Position numbers and translations under genes: made by a program. This document shows, piece by piece, positions 20,927-33,092 of a DNA stretch of 64,000 nt. A model generated the notes under the pieces. That model worked only from the letters and a program-made list of their open reading frames with translations, was not told where the DNA came from and did no database searches. Origin of the DNA: Phytopythium helicoides (Eukaryota; Oomycota; Peronosporomycetes; Pythiales; Pythiaceae); the NCBI GenBank assembly GCA_024867545.1, contig JANFNE010000043.1, positions 124,001 through 188,000 on the forward strand. Reading direction: 5' to 3'. Positions within the stretch are counted from its first letter, which is position 1. Each line of letters opens with the position of its first letter.

Positions 20927-22660
20927 GGACGGACGAGTGCGGCCCGGCCGGCGCCAATCGAGAAGTGCGCGGCCGTTGCGGCCGGCGGCCGGGGCCGGAG
21001 CCGGCAGCGCTGTTTTTGGGCGCGGCTGGGGTTCGCGCGTTCTGAACCGAGGCGGGATGCGCGCGCCTGTTGGCGTACCGTAGACGACGCCTCTCAGTAC
21101 CTACACTATCGAAATGCGCCGCGATGCAACTCAAATCAGAGCCCGGCCGAAGAAGGAAACGGCCGGAGAAGAGAGAGAGAAAAGGAAGAACAGGCCTGGC
21201 CGCCCGCAGCTTCCGGTCGCCGCGGGCCGCCGCGAGGCAGCTCGACGCCGCCCCGGGGTTTCCAAAATCGCGGGCCGCATGCCTGCGGGGCTCGCACAGC
21301 TGGCCGAGATGGAAGAAAGTGGTCGGAGCCAAGGGCCTCGCGGCTTCAAGCAGACCTGCCCAATCGCATGCGCTCCGGCGCCGGAGCGCGCCGTGGTCAC
21401 GCTATGCACCGCGGCCCGCGCTCGTCTTGACGCGAGCACCCGGCCGGTCTCTCGGCCACGGCTCCAACTACTCCAACTACTCCAACTGCTGCTTACTGCT
21501 GCTGCTTACTGCTTGCTGCCGAGAGAGAAACGCAGGCGTCGGATGCGTCCAGGCGGGGCTGCCGGAGACTGTGGCGAGCAGCAGAGGCCACTGATTTCTT
21601 CCGGGGTTTTGCCGGCGTCGCAGTCCGGCGTGAGGCCCTGCGGCTCGAGGCGGCGACGCCTCAAAGCCCCAAAGCTGCGCGAGCCACGAGCGCACGGCAA
21701 GGGCAGCGAGCGGCTCCAGCGGTCGCGAGCAAGGGCCCGTCTCGACGGGTTCGAAGCTGCAACTCTGTACCGTAGATGGTGCGATCGGTGCAGACGAGTA
21801 CGGTACGGTAGGCGGAGCGGAGCGTTACAGTACGTCGTCGCAGCGATGGTATCGCAGCGGCGGATGGGATGGAGCAGCGAAAGCCACGGATTCGCGCACA
21901 GCCGGCGGGCATCTTATTCGGAAGCTTTGGCCGCGCATTTTCGTGGGGCTGCCGCGTGGCGGCGGGGCGGTGGAGCGTTCCTCCCGACGCGTGAAGCGGC
22001 GCCGGCGCGGTGACTGGAAGCCACGGTCGGCGCCAACGAAAGCGCGCGCGCGCGCGCTCGGCAGTACCTAACGTTCCGCGCGCCTCGATTTGTCAAGTGG
22101 AGCGCCGCTTGGTGGAGAGTTGCATGCGGGCAAAGCTTATTCGCGCGTTGGACCACGCGTGTACCGTACAGTTCAGTGTACAGTTCGCCGTCCCACGCTC
22201 CCCCGTCAAAGGCGTTCGGCGCGGTGCAACTCGGCTAAGAATAAGAGCGCGCTGCTCCGTCTCTGTCGGACTAAGACTCGGCGGCGCGTAGGTACCGGCG
22301 TCGGGCGTGCGTCGCGCGCTCGGCGGCTCTTTCCCGCGGCTCCGGCCCCTTCCGCCGCCTGCAGCGGCACGCCAGGCCGCGTCCAGCGCGGCCGTCCCCC
22401 TCTCTTGAGGCCGCGGCCGGTCTCGTCAATGGCGCGCGGCTTCAGGATCGGCCGCGTCCGCGGGCCGAGGTGGCCGCGTTGGCTTCTCCGCGGTTCCGCC
22501 AATTCGAGGCCCACGAGTCGACGACAGACGGGCGCGGACCAGCCCCACCGAGCGAGCCGCGGCCGTCTGCCGGGTTCGCGGGGCTTCGCGCTGGGAGGAG
22601 TCCGCGGCCGCAGCCAGAGCCGCAGCCGCAGCCGCAGCCGCTCGCTCCTCCTTGCGGGTC
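20927..22660. other. Long GC-rich intergenic region
   Basis: About 1.7 kb with several long ORFs on both strands, all Arg/Ala/Gly-rich with no recognisable domain; I read these as consequences of high GC rather than genes. A short CTCCAACTA direct repeat lies at about 21462-21490, and short alternating GC runs at 22045-22060. Confidence 0.5.
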
Positions 22661-22662
22661 CG

Positions 22663-22702
22663 CTGCGGACGGTGCGGACGCTGCGGACGCTGCGGACGCT
22701 GC
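22663..22702 (+). repeat. GCGGACGCT tandem repeat
   Basis: Four or five units of GCGGACGCT-type sequence lie about 360 bp upstream of the EEP-family gene, preceded by GCAGCC repeats (22610-22640). It is the third GCGGAC-based repeat in a promoter-side position in this window. Confidence 0.85.
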
Positions 22703-22908
22703 ATTTCGGCGGTCCGCGCGCGCGTGAAATCTACGGTACGGCCGCGGGTCAAGCGGCGCGGCACGTCGAGTTGAACCCTGCGTCATCGGCCGCGTCACCG
22801 CCGCAACTTCAATGCGTCAGCAAAGTAACTACCAAAACGGCCCGCATATCCTCAATTTTGACTGGCATCTCCAAAATAATTACCAGAACGCCTCTCCTGT
22901 TCTCCTTT

Positions 22909-22957
22909 TGATTGGTCAAAACCTCCCCTCTCTCCGCTCTCTGATTGGTCCAAACCC
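22909..22957 (+). promoter_or_regulatory. Paired GATTGGTC-AAACC elements upstream of the EEP-family gene
   Basis: GATTGGTCAAAACC at about 22910 and GATTGGTCCAAACC at about 22943 lie 100-150 bp upstream of the ATG at 23060. The second is identical over 14 bases to the element at 6183 upstream of the cytochrome b5-domain gene. The core is an inverted CCAAT box. Confidence 0.5.
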
Positions 22958-23059
22958 TACATTTCCGCCGCGGCGGCGCGCGCGCCAAGAAGCGCCCGGG
23001 CCACATACAAGCGCGCATATACTCGCGCTTCCTCGAGCGAGACAGGCGGCGGCGGCGAC

Positions 23060-24469
23060 ATGCTGCGCGCGGTGCCCGGCCGTGCGCGGCCGCGCGCGCT
23101 GTCGCTCATGACGTTCAACGTGCTGGCGCCGTGCTACTTCCGGCACGGCGGGCTGCTGGAGAGCGCGGACCGCGCGGCGTTCCTGGCGCGCGCGCAGGCG
23201 GCGATCCGCACCATCCAGCGCGAGCAGAGCGACGTCGTGTGCCTGCAGGAGTTCTGGTTCGAGCGCGAGTACCAGCGCGCCTTCCGCGCGGCCTTCCGCG
23301 ACTCGCACTACCTGCACACCATCAAGCGCCCGGGGAAGAAGGAGGACGGGCTCGCCATCTTCGTGCGCAAGCGCAAGCTCGACATCCACCACGTGCAGGA
23401 CATCCAGTTCGACCGCGGCGCAGGCGACCGCGTCGCGCTGCTCATGCACCTCGCCACCAAGTGGAACCGCGACGCGCTGCCGCTCGCACAGCGGGTGCGT
23501 AAGCCGCGATCGGAGCGGACGACCGATGGATGGAATTCACGCAACACTAACCTCCGCGTCGCGCCGCGCAGTCGCTGCTCGTCATCAACTCGCACCTCAC
23601 CTTCCCGCACGCAGAGATATACAAGGAGATGCGCCTCGAGCAGATCAAGCTCGTGCTCGAGCAGGCCCGCGACTACATTGAGAGAGAGCGCCTCGACAAC
23701 GTTCCAGTGGTGCGTACACCCTATATTCCTTCGCGCCCCCTACGCGATCACTAACGCCGCCGACTGCAGCTCATGTGCGGCGACTTCAACGACAGCAACG
23801 ACCCCGTGCACAGGCTCGTCACGGACCAGGGATTCGCGAGCGTCTTTGGTCGCGTGCACGGCCGCGAGGCGCGCATCACGCACGTCAACCACAACAACCG
23901 CGAAGTCGGCGTCGACTTCATCTTCGGCGCGCACCTGCACGGCGCCACGCCGACCGCGCGCAGCCGCGTCATGTCCGAGAAGAAGCTCGCGGTGCCTCCG
24001 CTGCCGGGCACGCCCAGTAACCCGCTCCCGTACACGCAGCACCAGCAGCAGCAGGGTATCATCTACCCGCACGACCTGAGCCACGACGCGGACGAGAGCG
24101 ATCCGATGGTCAACTACCAGCCAGCGCGTACAGCACGCGACGGATCCACTGGCCCCACCTCGGTATTTCACGCCCGTCGATCGGCTCAAGCTTGTGCCTA
24201 CCGGATGCCACCTATTACCGCGCAGCCTGTCGGACGTCGTGCGGATCAAGCGGCCGCGGTTCGCGCCTGACTGGAGCGCCGTGCGGCATCCAGAGGAGTA
24301 CGCTGGCGAGGACGCGCTGGTTGACTACTGGCGACTCGTTTCAGACCATCGACCGATCGTTGCCACCTTTGACGTGCTTGGGGGCGGGGGAGACAGCTTA
24401 GACGATAGCAGTGCGACCGTACCCAGGCCCGTGCCACACCCGCCATTACGTACCGATAGCACACACTGA
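23060..24469 (+). CDS. Endonuclease/exonuclease/phosphatase (EEP) family protein
   Basis: Metal-dependent phosphodiesterase fold shared by CCR4/nocturnin-type deadenylases, sphingomyelinases and related enzymes. Exons: 23060-23494, 23572-23709 and 23770-24469, with introns of 77 and 60 bp. The motifs fall in family order: LMTFNVLAP, DVVCLQEFWFE with the metal-binding Glu, LVINSHLTF with a catalytic His, LMCGDFND with Asp and Asn, and a terminal SDHRPI with the Asp-His pair. A one-base frame change near 24127 is needed to connect the VDFIFGAHLHG half with FTPVDRLKLV and the SDHRPI end; read without it, the protein stops at 24270 and lacks the last catalytic motif. A His/Gln-rich insert separates the two halves. 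Whether the substrate is RNA, lipid or inositol phosphate cannot be decided. Confidence 0.75.
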
Positions 24470-24583
24470 TGAGCGGACGGCTGCGACCCATCAACGAACG
24501 CACTCTGCAGTCAGCCACCAGATCAATAGACGCATCGGGCTCATAAGTTTCCAACCTCCTCACACATGTGTGCTCGGTTGCGG

Positions 24584-27500
24584 TCAGTTGGCTGGCGTTC
24601 TAACCCATTTACCCAACTCTTGCTCGCTTGTTGGCAGTGGCGCGCGGCTTTCCCAGTTCGCCATGGAGTCGTCGGCTTGGTCAAAGCTATGCATGGTTTC
24701 CGACGTGAAACGCAACGGATCGAGAATCTCCCGACTGAGTGCAGAGTCGCGAAGTGCATCTAGCAGTGCTTGGTGAGCCACTTCGGCTTCTCTCAAGAGC
24801 TGCTGCGATGTACTGAGCTTTCCACTTCCGGAAAGAAACGCCTGCTTTTGCTGATGCAAGTCGATCCACAATGACCCGTGCAGCCACAGCCTGCAAGCGT
24901 CTGTGCTCATTCTTCCTGATGAGAGTTGGCTGGCGATATTGTGGCTGTGGTACGACTCGCGATCTTCGAGAAACAAGCGAAACTACGTATCGAAGACGCT
25001 CAAATCCTCGGCGCAACCACCAGTGGCGGTAGCGTGCTACTGTAATCGTCACTTGACGCCAACATTTGCGTCGATATTGCTCTCTTGCGTCTCGAAGGTC
25101 GCGTAAGACCAGAGCGGCGATGTGTGAAGTGACGTCTCCTTTACTTTGACCCAAACGAAGTGACCCATTCACAGCATTCACCTGCCACCGATTCCTGGAA
25201 GACGAATACAAACACCTGGATGTCAAGGGGTACAGGTTGACGGCCCAAAGGGAAGGAGCTGCAGCTTGTGTCCGTGCAACCCACGTCCAGAATGCCAGCT
25301 TCAGAGCTGTGCGACTCTGGCGATGCAGAATCCTCAAGAGTTGGGCCGCTGCCAATGGTCGAAATTGCCTCTTTGCCTCGATGAAATATGCGTTTCGCTC
25401 CAGCACGTTCATTGCGGCCCACGTTTTCCGCCTCTTCCGATTACGTTGTTCTCGCACCCTTCGAAACTCACGGAAGCTACAAAGTGGCGGTCGACACGAA
25501 GAACCATCGGATCTAGCTCGACAGCGATTTGTAGCGAGAACAAACAACATCAAGGTCCGCGAAGGGCTACTGGCTCTGAACTTACTCTTCCAAGTCAGGA
25601 AACAGACCGAGAGCAGTCGCGTGCGCCTACGATGATCAAATAAACGGTGCTTCTCAACTTTCAAGACCACAAGTCGCTGCCATGCGTGAAAATGAAGTGC
25701 CAACTGAGCAACTCTAGCATTCGCCCGACTTCGGTCGCTTGCATCTAACGCCATCCAAACTTGCCACTGTCGCCAACCTCGTACCAATGACTCCCTCTCG
25801 ATGCGCCAGCCGATGCAAGCCAATCGACGCAAGGCTACTCGTGTTTCCATCCTCGTCGCAGCCCATTGCTTCCACTCCACAAATGTATCTCTAGCCTCTC
25901 GCTGTCGTGATCTTCTCAACCAGGCGTGTAAGCGAGCTCGAAGATCCAGTTTGAATCGGATGTGACGTCTCCAAGTGGAAAAACAGCGGCGAACTATCGT
26001 TTGAGCCAGTTGGCGTTTGATTATGACAGCAAGTAGCTCCTTTCCCGATGTTTGATGCGGTTTGTGGCCACAAATGCCTTCCACTGTAGCATTACACTTC
26101 GTTTATGTGACTGATTTGTGGCTGAAGCAAACAGAGCTGCTGCTCGCTTGAATGTTTGCTGGCGCTGGTATTCGTGCAGTTCTGCTTCTTGCTGTGCACG
26201 TGCAAATTTCCACCAGCGGTGCAACGAAGATCGCTGGATAGTAGAGCCTAGAATCGAGAACAAGAGGTCGATTCCTCGAGACCAAACGATACGGTCAGAC
26301 ATCCGCCAGCGGTCGAACGCTTGACATTTAACCACCTGCGACATTGAAATACGCGCTTCGACTCAAGACTGCACCAAGTGCAGACGCAAAATACTGGAGG
26401 CGCTGGCGCTTAGCCTCGAGTTGATGTTGTGCAATGAGCTGTGTGCGGTTAGAGATAAGAGCTAACACTCGCTCGTGGCTGGCGTCTACAAGTTTTTGTT
26501 GCTCTCGCTCTCGCAACTTGATGGCAACCGTCAGCCACGTTTTCCAAGCACTTTTCAGACGGTGAATAACTGAGCGCTCGAACAACTTTCTAACGACTGT
26601 GGTCATCGACTGTTTTTTCTTGGCTACAGTGTTCGTGTGCTTCTTCCAGTCTCCCCAGATTCGCCGTAGCAAGTTGGCTTGTTGCTTAGTCTGAAAGCGT
26701 GTCTTGTTGCGCCGAGTGATACCTTTGTGGACTGCTGCGTCATGCCACTGCCTTATCTTCGCTCTAGTACGCCATTTCGACAGTCTAATGCATGCAACAG
26801 TTACATTATCGCGATTCCTCTTTCTTATCGAAACGTAGTTTCTCCATTGTTGAAAGAATATACTGCAGCCAAGCCTCTGTCGACGAGCAAACATCCACGC
26901 AGCACTGCGCATAGCAAGAGCGCGGCGGTGCTGCTCAATAATACTTTGTGCTGACTGAAAAGCGATGGCTGACTGTCTTCGTATCGTTTCCCGTCCGTAG
27001 TGGTCGCGAAATGTACGCCAACCTTTGCGCCAGAGAGCTCGCTGAAAAATGGCCACAAGCGATTCCAGTGCAACTGCGATGCTTTGGCGGTGAACTTGAG
27101 TCTCTTTATGCCATTGGTGAAGTATGGATTGCAAAATACGTTCCTGTCGCTTCATTACAAGTTGTTCGATTCGGTTGTTTGTCCAAACGCGTCGACGCCA
27201 CATTCTGAATGAAAATTGCAAGTACCGCCCATGGCGGCGAGTTGAAAGCGCTAGTAGTTTACGCCCACGTTGTATACAAAAAGACCTCCACGCCCCAAAC
27301 ACCGCGGACAGCCACGGACGTCTGCTGACAATAGACTGAACGGATGATGCGGATGGAGGTTCCAGTAGCCGAGCCAACAAAGCTTTTCGTGAGCTCCAGA
27401 TTTGTACCAAATGATTTTGATGCTTCCACGACACCATCGCAATTCGAATATTGCGGGTTTCTGCTCTTCGAAGCAACTTTGACACCGCTTGCTCTCGCCT

Positions 27501-30500
27501 CTTTGATAATATTGCCCACTTGATCCAAGTCCTCATTGCAGAACCTAGTCTTCTTTTTGTGAGCTCGAGCAGGCACATACGGATGCGTCGAAGGCGCACC
27601 GTGTTCTGTTGCCACCTCACAAACTTGCGACGAAGATCATTTCGGTGATACCATTGAGTAGCCCAGTGAGTCAATTGACGCTCAAGAACGAATTCATGCG
27701 CGTGTTTCGCTTCTAGCTGTCTCGAGTGGGCTATATACGTTTTCCAAATCTGCCAATGAGCTCTTAGTTGCCACTGATACCATATGCGAGTGGCAACGCT
27801 CAGTGTGCGGAGTTGGTAGCGGCTTTTCACTGTAAGCAAAGTGAGCAGATACAAGTTGCGACCACGCCATGCGAAGAATTTTTCGTTGAAGTCGCCTGTA
27901 CAGCCGATCCAAGATCAGCGATATGCGCGTTAATCGCACCCAACGCCACCAAGCCTGCCTTGTATTCCCGATACTAAGTAGTTGAACAAGGCGTTCAGAG
28001 CCTTGTCGCCTGACGCGTGACCGTGTCACCACAGTTCTCCATGCAGAAAACACTCGCAGTGCCGAAAGCTTCACGAGACGTTGTTCAGCAACCTTAGCCC
28101 TTCGAATTCTAGCCTCGCGCTCAGCACAACTATACTCTTCTTTGAGATGATAAACCTCACGTAAATGGGCATACCGCTGCCATAAACAAACAGTTTGTTG
28201 AATTTGCACAAGAAACTTTCTTCGGAGAAGTGCCGCCAATCTTTGTCGCGTACGCTTTTGCAGCGCCACAAAATCGATTTTCCATCGTCTAAAACACTCA
28301 GAGCGGAGATCCAGTTCTCGCTTCCGCGTAGTGAGTGCGATGAGCCTGCTTGATTGTGATCTTGTTCTCCGCCTAGATACCATGAAAGCGTTCCATTTCT
28401 CCCACACCAGACGCAGGCTCCATCGTCGCTGGCATGACAACAGCACCTGATCGACAAGCCGATAACCTAGATTCTTTTCCATCTTTGCCGTACTGCTCCG
28501 TGCCACTTCAGATGCTTTTCGTTCCCATCGTCTCCAATATCGGCGCAGCCGTCGTTTATAGTGATGATTGCAGAGTGATTCAAGCATTGATGTACGATGC
28601 TCGATCTGACTCAGCTGCCAGTTTCTCCAATGCTTGAAGGCACGTGCTACCTCTGTTTGTGCGAAGCGATTTGCTGTGATTTGAATCACTGCTCGTTGTC
28701 TACTCGCTACCGCGCTAATTGTAATTAGTCTCCAGGCTGAGAACACAACCCGCGTCTTGGTCGCTGCTTCCACCTTCCTATCTAGATGTTCTGCTATGTG
28801 CTGCCATTGGAATAGCCGACACCGCAGCTTATTGCAGTGATAGCGCTTCCACAAAGCCCAAACATTCATATACAATTCCCGGCGCTCCTTAACTGCGTCT
28901 TGCTCATCGGCTAATCTTTCCAATGCTAGTTGTCTCCAGAGTAGTAGTGCTCGACGTCTTATTCTACTTTTCCATTGCCGATAGAATAGACGGTAAAGAG
29001 TCACTGCGCGGTTCTTGAGCGCTGCTTGCTGTATTCGCTCAAGTTGTAACCTTTGGCTCTCAAGCTCACATCGCAATTGTGCTTGATGACTCAATCGAGC
29101 ATTACCGCACCAGAATAAAAACAGCATTCGGAGCTGTCTCCTCCTTGCTCGACCTTGAAGACTTGAAATGCCCGCGAGCTGTCGAGACTTTATTTGGGCT
29201 CGATTCCTCCACCTGAGGATCGCGAGTCGCTTTGCTGCTGTGCTCTGATGCACAAGAGTTCCGTACAGTTTCCTGATCCGTTGTGACCGCGTGCGCACTA
29301 CAAACGCCCAACTTCGGAATATCGAGCGGAGAAACATCTCTCGGCGACGATCACAAAGCATTAGAGAGCACCGAAGCTGAGCTTGCTTCTGAAGCTCGTG
29401 TGCCCTTTGCATCTCGTGGCGAAGAGAAACGTCACGAACTTCAAGTCGATCGATCATTTGCTGAACATCCATGTCTAATAGAAGTCGTTGATTTGTCAGC
29501 TCTACGCTCAACCTCCATCGTCTCCACCCTAGCGCCAGCATTGGTCGGAATTTCATTCGCCTCACCAACAACGTCAACGTTAACCGTCGTCGTTTTGATG
29601 TCGCAGCATGGTTCATCAAAGCTACGAATGATTCACGCAGCCTCACACGTTTCGTACGCCGCGAGAGTGTGTCAAATCCTGTTCGAAGAGCTCGTTCACG
29701 CCTTGTGCAGCGTTTCCATTCAGTGAATGCGGTACCTTGGCACCAATGCGCCGACCGAAACACTCGCAATTTGGCATTTCGTGACTCGACATCCTGGACC
29801 ACCCTTAGTCTCCAACGAGCAAAGTAGCGCTGTCTGACTTCATCTTGCGCAATAGCAGCCAATCGGTGGCTGCACAATTCTTGAAAGCGACGTGCCCTAT
29901 GCTCCTCACGGACTTGAAGGCTGTGTGATTCGCTCAGCATGGCGTGACGATCGCGTAGAAGTTGCTCTCTCTCCTCATCTACAGCTTGGCGTGCAGCATC
30001 TAGTGCATCCGCGAAGGTGAGAGCGTTCGCATCCGCGCAAGCTCGCCTCAGTGCTGCCCATGCGTCAAGCAACTCTCGATGCCGCTTCATAGCAATTAAA
30101 CGCTTGAGGCGACTTTGCGAACGCTGCTGTTGGGACAGAAAATGTCTCCACAAAGCCAACGCGTTGGCTAATTGTTTTGTTCTGCGGCGGCGAAGGCCGA
30201 GAGCGAGCCTAACGCATCGCTGGCGAGCCAAAGCTTTCCAGGCTATGAACGCGAGCGCTCGGATCTGTCGCCGACGAGCAAACCGTAGTCGAAAGCACAC
30301 ATCAAAAGCGAACGCAGGGGTCTCAAGCGCTCGAGCGGCAATATTTTGGGTTTGCAAGCTGCGACGCCACGTAGCAACCGCACGCCGCAGCTTCGCCGTC
30401 TTTAGTCGTCGATCCAACGTGCGGAGGGTGAAGATCACTATCCCTCGTCTCTGGGTTTCTCGAGCTGTGCGCAGTTGATCAAGAGCGCGGTCGGCGCTGC

Positions 30501-30813
30501 TGCGGTTGAGCTCGATGATGGCGACGAGGTCGGCAGCACGGGCTTCACTGGCGGAGACGGCGGCCGCGCGTGTTTCTGCCTGCTGCCGTGCGAGCTCGAG
30601 CTGCCGCCGCAGGTCGCGCTTGTCCCTCTCGAGCTGGCCCAGCACGGCTGCGCGCACGTACACGCAGTCATCAGTCATTACGACTCCGTTGTCAAAGCAG
30701 TGCCCGCGGAGTGCAAGTCGAGCTGATCGCGCCATGCATAGTAACGCCCGTCCGTTGGCACCGCGACCGCTTGGACCAGATTCATTTAGGTGCAGCGTGG
30801 ATGACGACGCCAA
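24584..30813 (-). CDS. Large Trp-rich helical protein resembling SFI1 (centrin-binding repeats)
   Basis: Five overlapping minus-strand frames line up as one gene: 30813-27694, 27854-26328, 26344-26021, 26084-24687 and 24976-24584. All share the same texture: helices rich in Arg, Leu and Trp with Phe-x2-Trp or Ala-x2-Trp spaced about 20-40 residues apart (for example HFARWRLRVV, SVFRRWKI-like and FVRWQQNTV). This pattern is typical of SFI1, where repeats bind centrin along a filament at centrosomes or basal bodies. The N-terminus carries a short coiled coil (residues about 55-115). The start is uncertain: 30813, 30735 and 30678 are in frame. Frame switches near 27840, 26355, 26050 and 24960 could be indels or small unrecognised introns. 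Total length would be roughly 2,000 residues. A basal-body role fits a flagellated zoospore but is inferred. Confidence 0.6.
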
Positions 30814-30954
30814 TCAAGCGTTGCGCGGAGGTGAAGCTTTGTGGGTGGAACTGCGGCGAGGAATCTAGCGGAGTGCTGGTGCAGCCACCTGGAATGCGAG
30901 GGATCGTAGCTGCTGGCGCACCTTAAAGCGATGTGTAGCCATGTGTGCTCAAAA

Positions 30955-31060
30955 CCTTTGAAATTGATTATCTCTTAATTATAATTTATGATTATTATGA
31001 CATTCGACTCCTCATTGTCTTGAACAATATTTATATCTCTAAAATGATGTACGATTTGGA
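30955..31060. other. AT-rich island upstream of the SOD-like cluster
   Basis: About 100 bp of strongly AT-rich sequence (TTAATTATAATTTATG-type) in an otherwise GC-rich window, 170 bp or more upstream of the SOD-like ATG at 31230. It may include TATA-like promoter sequence or be a relic of an insertion. Confidence 0.6.
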
Positions 31061-31229
31061 CCGACTCGAATCCATTCAGCAGCTTCAACTGCTCTTTGAC
31101 CAATGCAACCACTTCCTGCACGATTCATGCACGACAGCTTGCAAAGTTCGTCGATTGCTTGCCATTCTTCAATCTAGTCGACTGCTACCACACCAGTTCC
31201 ATCTACTAGTCTCTCTGCTATCCCCAGCC

Positions 31230-31925
31230 ATGCAAATCCTTGCTGCCATCCTCGCTGCCGCCACTTCGACGCAGCTACTAATCGCCTCTCCTGTATATGG
31301 GGTGAGTGCGGTCGACCGACTTGCCGACAAATTCGTCTTCACGTTCGAGCCGAAGCTATCGGCTGGTATCGACGGCACCATCACTGCGCAGTACATCACG
31401 TCGGGCGACGTGACCAAGTCGACGCGCGCCAAAATCACCGTGGCGCTCGACTTCTCAGGCGTCGACCGCCATGCCGTGCAGGCCTTCAACGGCCACTGCT
31501 CAGGCGACGCCACACACTACCAGTTCCACTTGCACACCAAGTGGAACTTGACGGAGCACTCGGCCTCACTCAGTCAGTGCGGCGTCGACTTCACGGGTCG
31601 CCACTACGATCCCCGCTTCTCGTGCGGACCCGGCTCCGAGTACGTCAACACAGACCACTGTCCCGCGTCCAAGGTGGACAAGTACGACTGCACACCCAGT
31701 CAATCCAGCATCAAGTTCAGCAACTGCGAACTCGGCGACCTGTCGGGCAGGCTAGGCCGCATCCGCGTGAGCGACTACCCGGGCAAGAAGGTCAAGTGGA
31801 CGGTTGAGGACGTCAACTTCCCAGGGATCAACGAGTTCAAGGCCTCGTGGAACATCGTGTTGCACGCAGTGTGCGGCTCGGCCACGCCTCGCATTGCGTG
31901 CGCTGTAGGTGTCAAGGCCAAGTAG
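31230..31925 (+). CDS. Secreted Cu-only SOD-like protein (cluster copy 1)
   Basis: 231 residues. The ATG at 31230 gives a signal peptide (MQILAAILAAATSTQLLIAS); the frame is open far upstream, but that part is AT-rich and not protein-like. The domain shows QFHLHTKW (the HxH pair), GRHYDPRFSCGPGSEY, CELGDLSGRLG and IVLHAVCGSATPRIACA, so the copper ligands and terminal Arg are complete. It is more diverged from the 3.8/11/12 kb copies than they are from one another. Two further SOD-like loci follow in the same orientation, which points to tandem duplication. Confidence 0.8.
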   Translation: MQILAAILAAATSTQLLIASPVYGVSAVDRLADKFVFTFEPKLSAGIDGTITAQYITSGDVTKSTRAKITVALDFSGVDRHAVQAFNGHCSGDATHYQFHLHTKWNLTEHSASLSQCGVDFTGRHYDPRFSCGPGSEYVNTDHCPASKVDKYDCTPSQSSIKFSNCELGDLSGRLGRIRVSDYPGKKVKWTVEDVNFPGINEFKASWNIVLHAVCGSATPRIACAVGVKAK

Positions 31926-32395
31926 GAGCAGCTGGCTCACTTTTGGGTGTCGCTCTTCGTGAGACAGTTGAAGTTTGAATGAAGAGCTGCGTACGTTTGG
32001 ATGCATGAGGGCTGTGGATCGACCGGCGAGAAATGATCTGGTGGTCAGGACCACACGCGCTGTCGTGGCTCATTGCTCCGACCCGCTCACTTGCGTTCAT
32101 TCTCCATGCCTCTGCTGCCCACCGAAATCGCGGATCAATCGGAACACGTTGGCTGTGTGCGGAAGGCGCGTGCCAACACATGCGGAAGCCTATTGAAGAC
32201 AACCGAGTCTCCGATCTGTCGGGCCACATGGTCCCAGCTCCTTGAACTCGCATTTGGCCCCTCCGCTCACTAATTGACTCTAATCACCGTCTTTAAGGTA
32301 CGTGAGCACGCTCCTTGCTGCTCGCACTCGCTCGCGTTGTCCAACTCGACGCCAGCCTCCATACCAATCCGCTCATAACTCCAGCACCCAGCGCC
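31926..32395. other. Intergenic between SOD-like loci
   Basis: No supported gene. It should contain the terminator of cluster copy 1 and the former promoter of the dead copy 2. Confidence 0.45.
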
Positions 32396-33092
32396 ATGCA
32401 GCTGATCAGTGAGTACAGTACTCGCCACCTCCACTCTCGCGTCCTCGTCGCTGGTTTCGTATACCAGTTCAACCCCAGGTAGTCGGCGGGAGTGAGTGGC
32501 TCGATCGACGTCAAGTACGCCAACGCGCCGGCCAAGGCGAACGCCACGACGCTCGTGATGATATTGATGATTGCCGTCATCACGGCTGCCCTCGACTTCT
32601 CGGGTGTCAATATGACTGCGAGCTCTCGATGCCAACTGCGCGTGCGGCGTAACGTCCTACAAGTGGCACATTCACACGCTCTGGAACTTGAGCCACAAGT
32701 CCGAGGCGCTCGCCCAGTGTTCCAAGGCTCACGGGCAACCACTTCGGCCCACTGTACGCCTGTGGCCCCAACTCCGACTACGCCGGCACGGACAAGTGCA
32801 CGGCCGCCAAGACCGCCGCCGACTCGTGTACACCGGCCACTTACGCCGCCAGCCTGCTCGCGTGCGAGAAGGGCGACCTGTCAGGCAGGGTCGCAGTCAT
32901 GGCGATGAACGCAACCAGCAAGAAAGTCTACACCTCGTAGGTGGCGCGCAGTATCCGACAGCCGAGGAGAGCACGCCCACGTGGAGCATGATTCTCCACG
33001 CCGTGTGCGGATCGACCACGCCCCGCCTTGCCTGCGCCGTGGGTCGCGAGATCGGCAGCAAGTCCAAGATCATCCGCGGCAGCACCAAGTAA
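32396..33092 (+). pseudogene. SOD-like pseudogene (cluster copy 2)
   Basis: Several lesions of different kinds are visible. The expected signal peptide is cut short after the ATG at 32396. An in-frame TAG at about 32491 sits in the YQFNP...SAGVSG segment. There are frame changes near 32620 and in the middle of the domain, and a stop follows TSKKVYT at about 32938 in one frame. Recognisable fragments remain: KWHIHTLW, HFGPLYACGPNSDY (the conserved Asp changed to Gly), CEKGDLSG and MILHAVCGSTTPRLACA. The mix of nonsense, frameshift and missense changes is not what consensus error alone would give. Confidence 0.85.

Noticed and set aside
21114..22013. 300-codon plus-strand ORF between the Cys/His-motif gene and the EEP-family gene
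   Set aside because: Arg/Ala/Gly-rich with no domain, signal or repeat; long opposite-strand ORFs overlap it, as expected by chance in GC-rich DNA.
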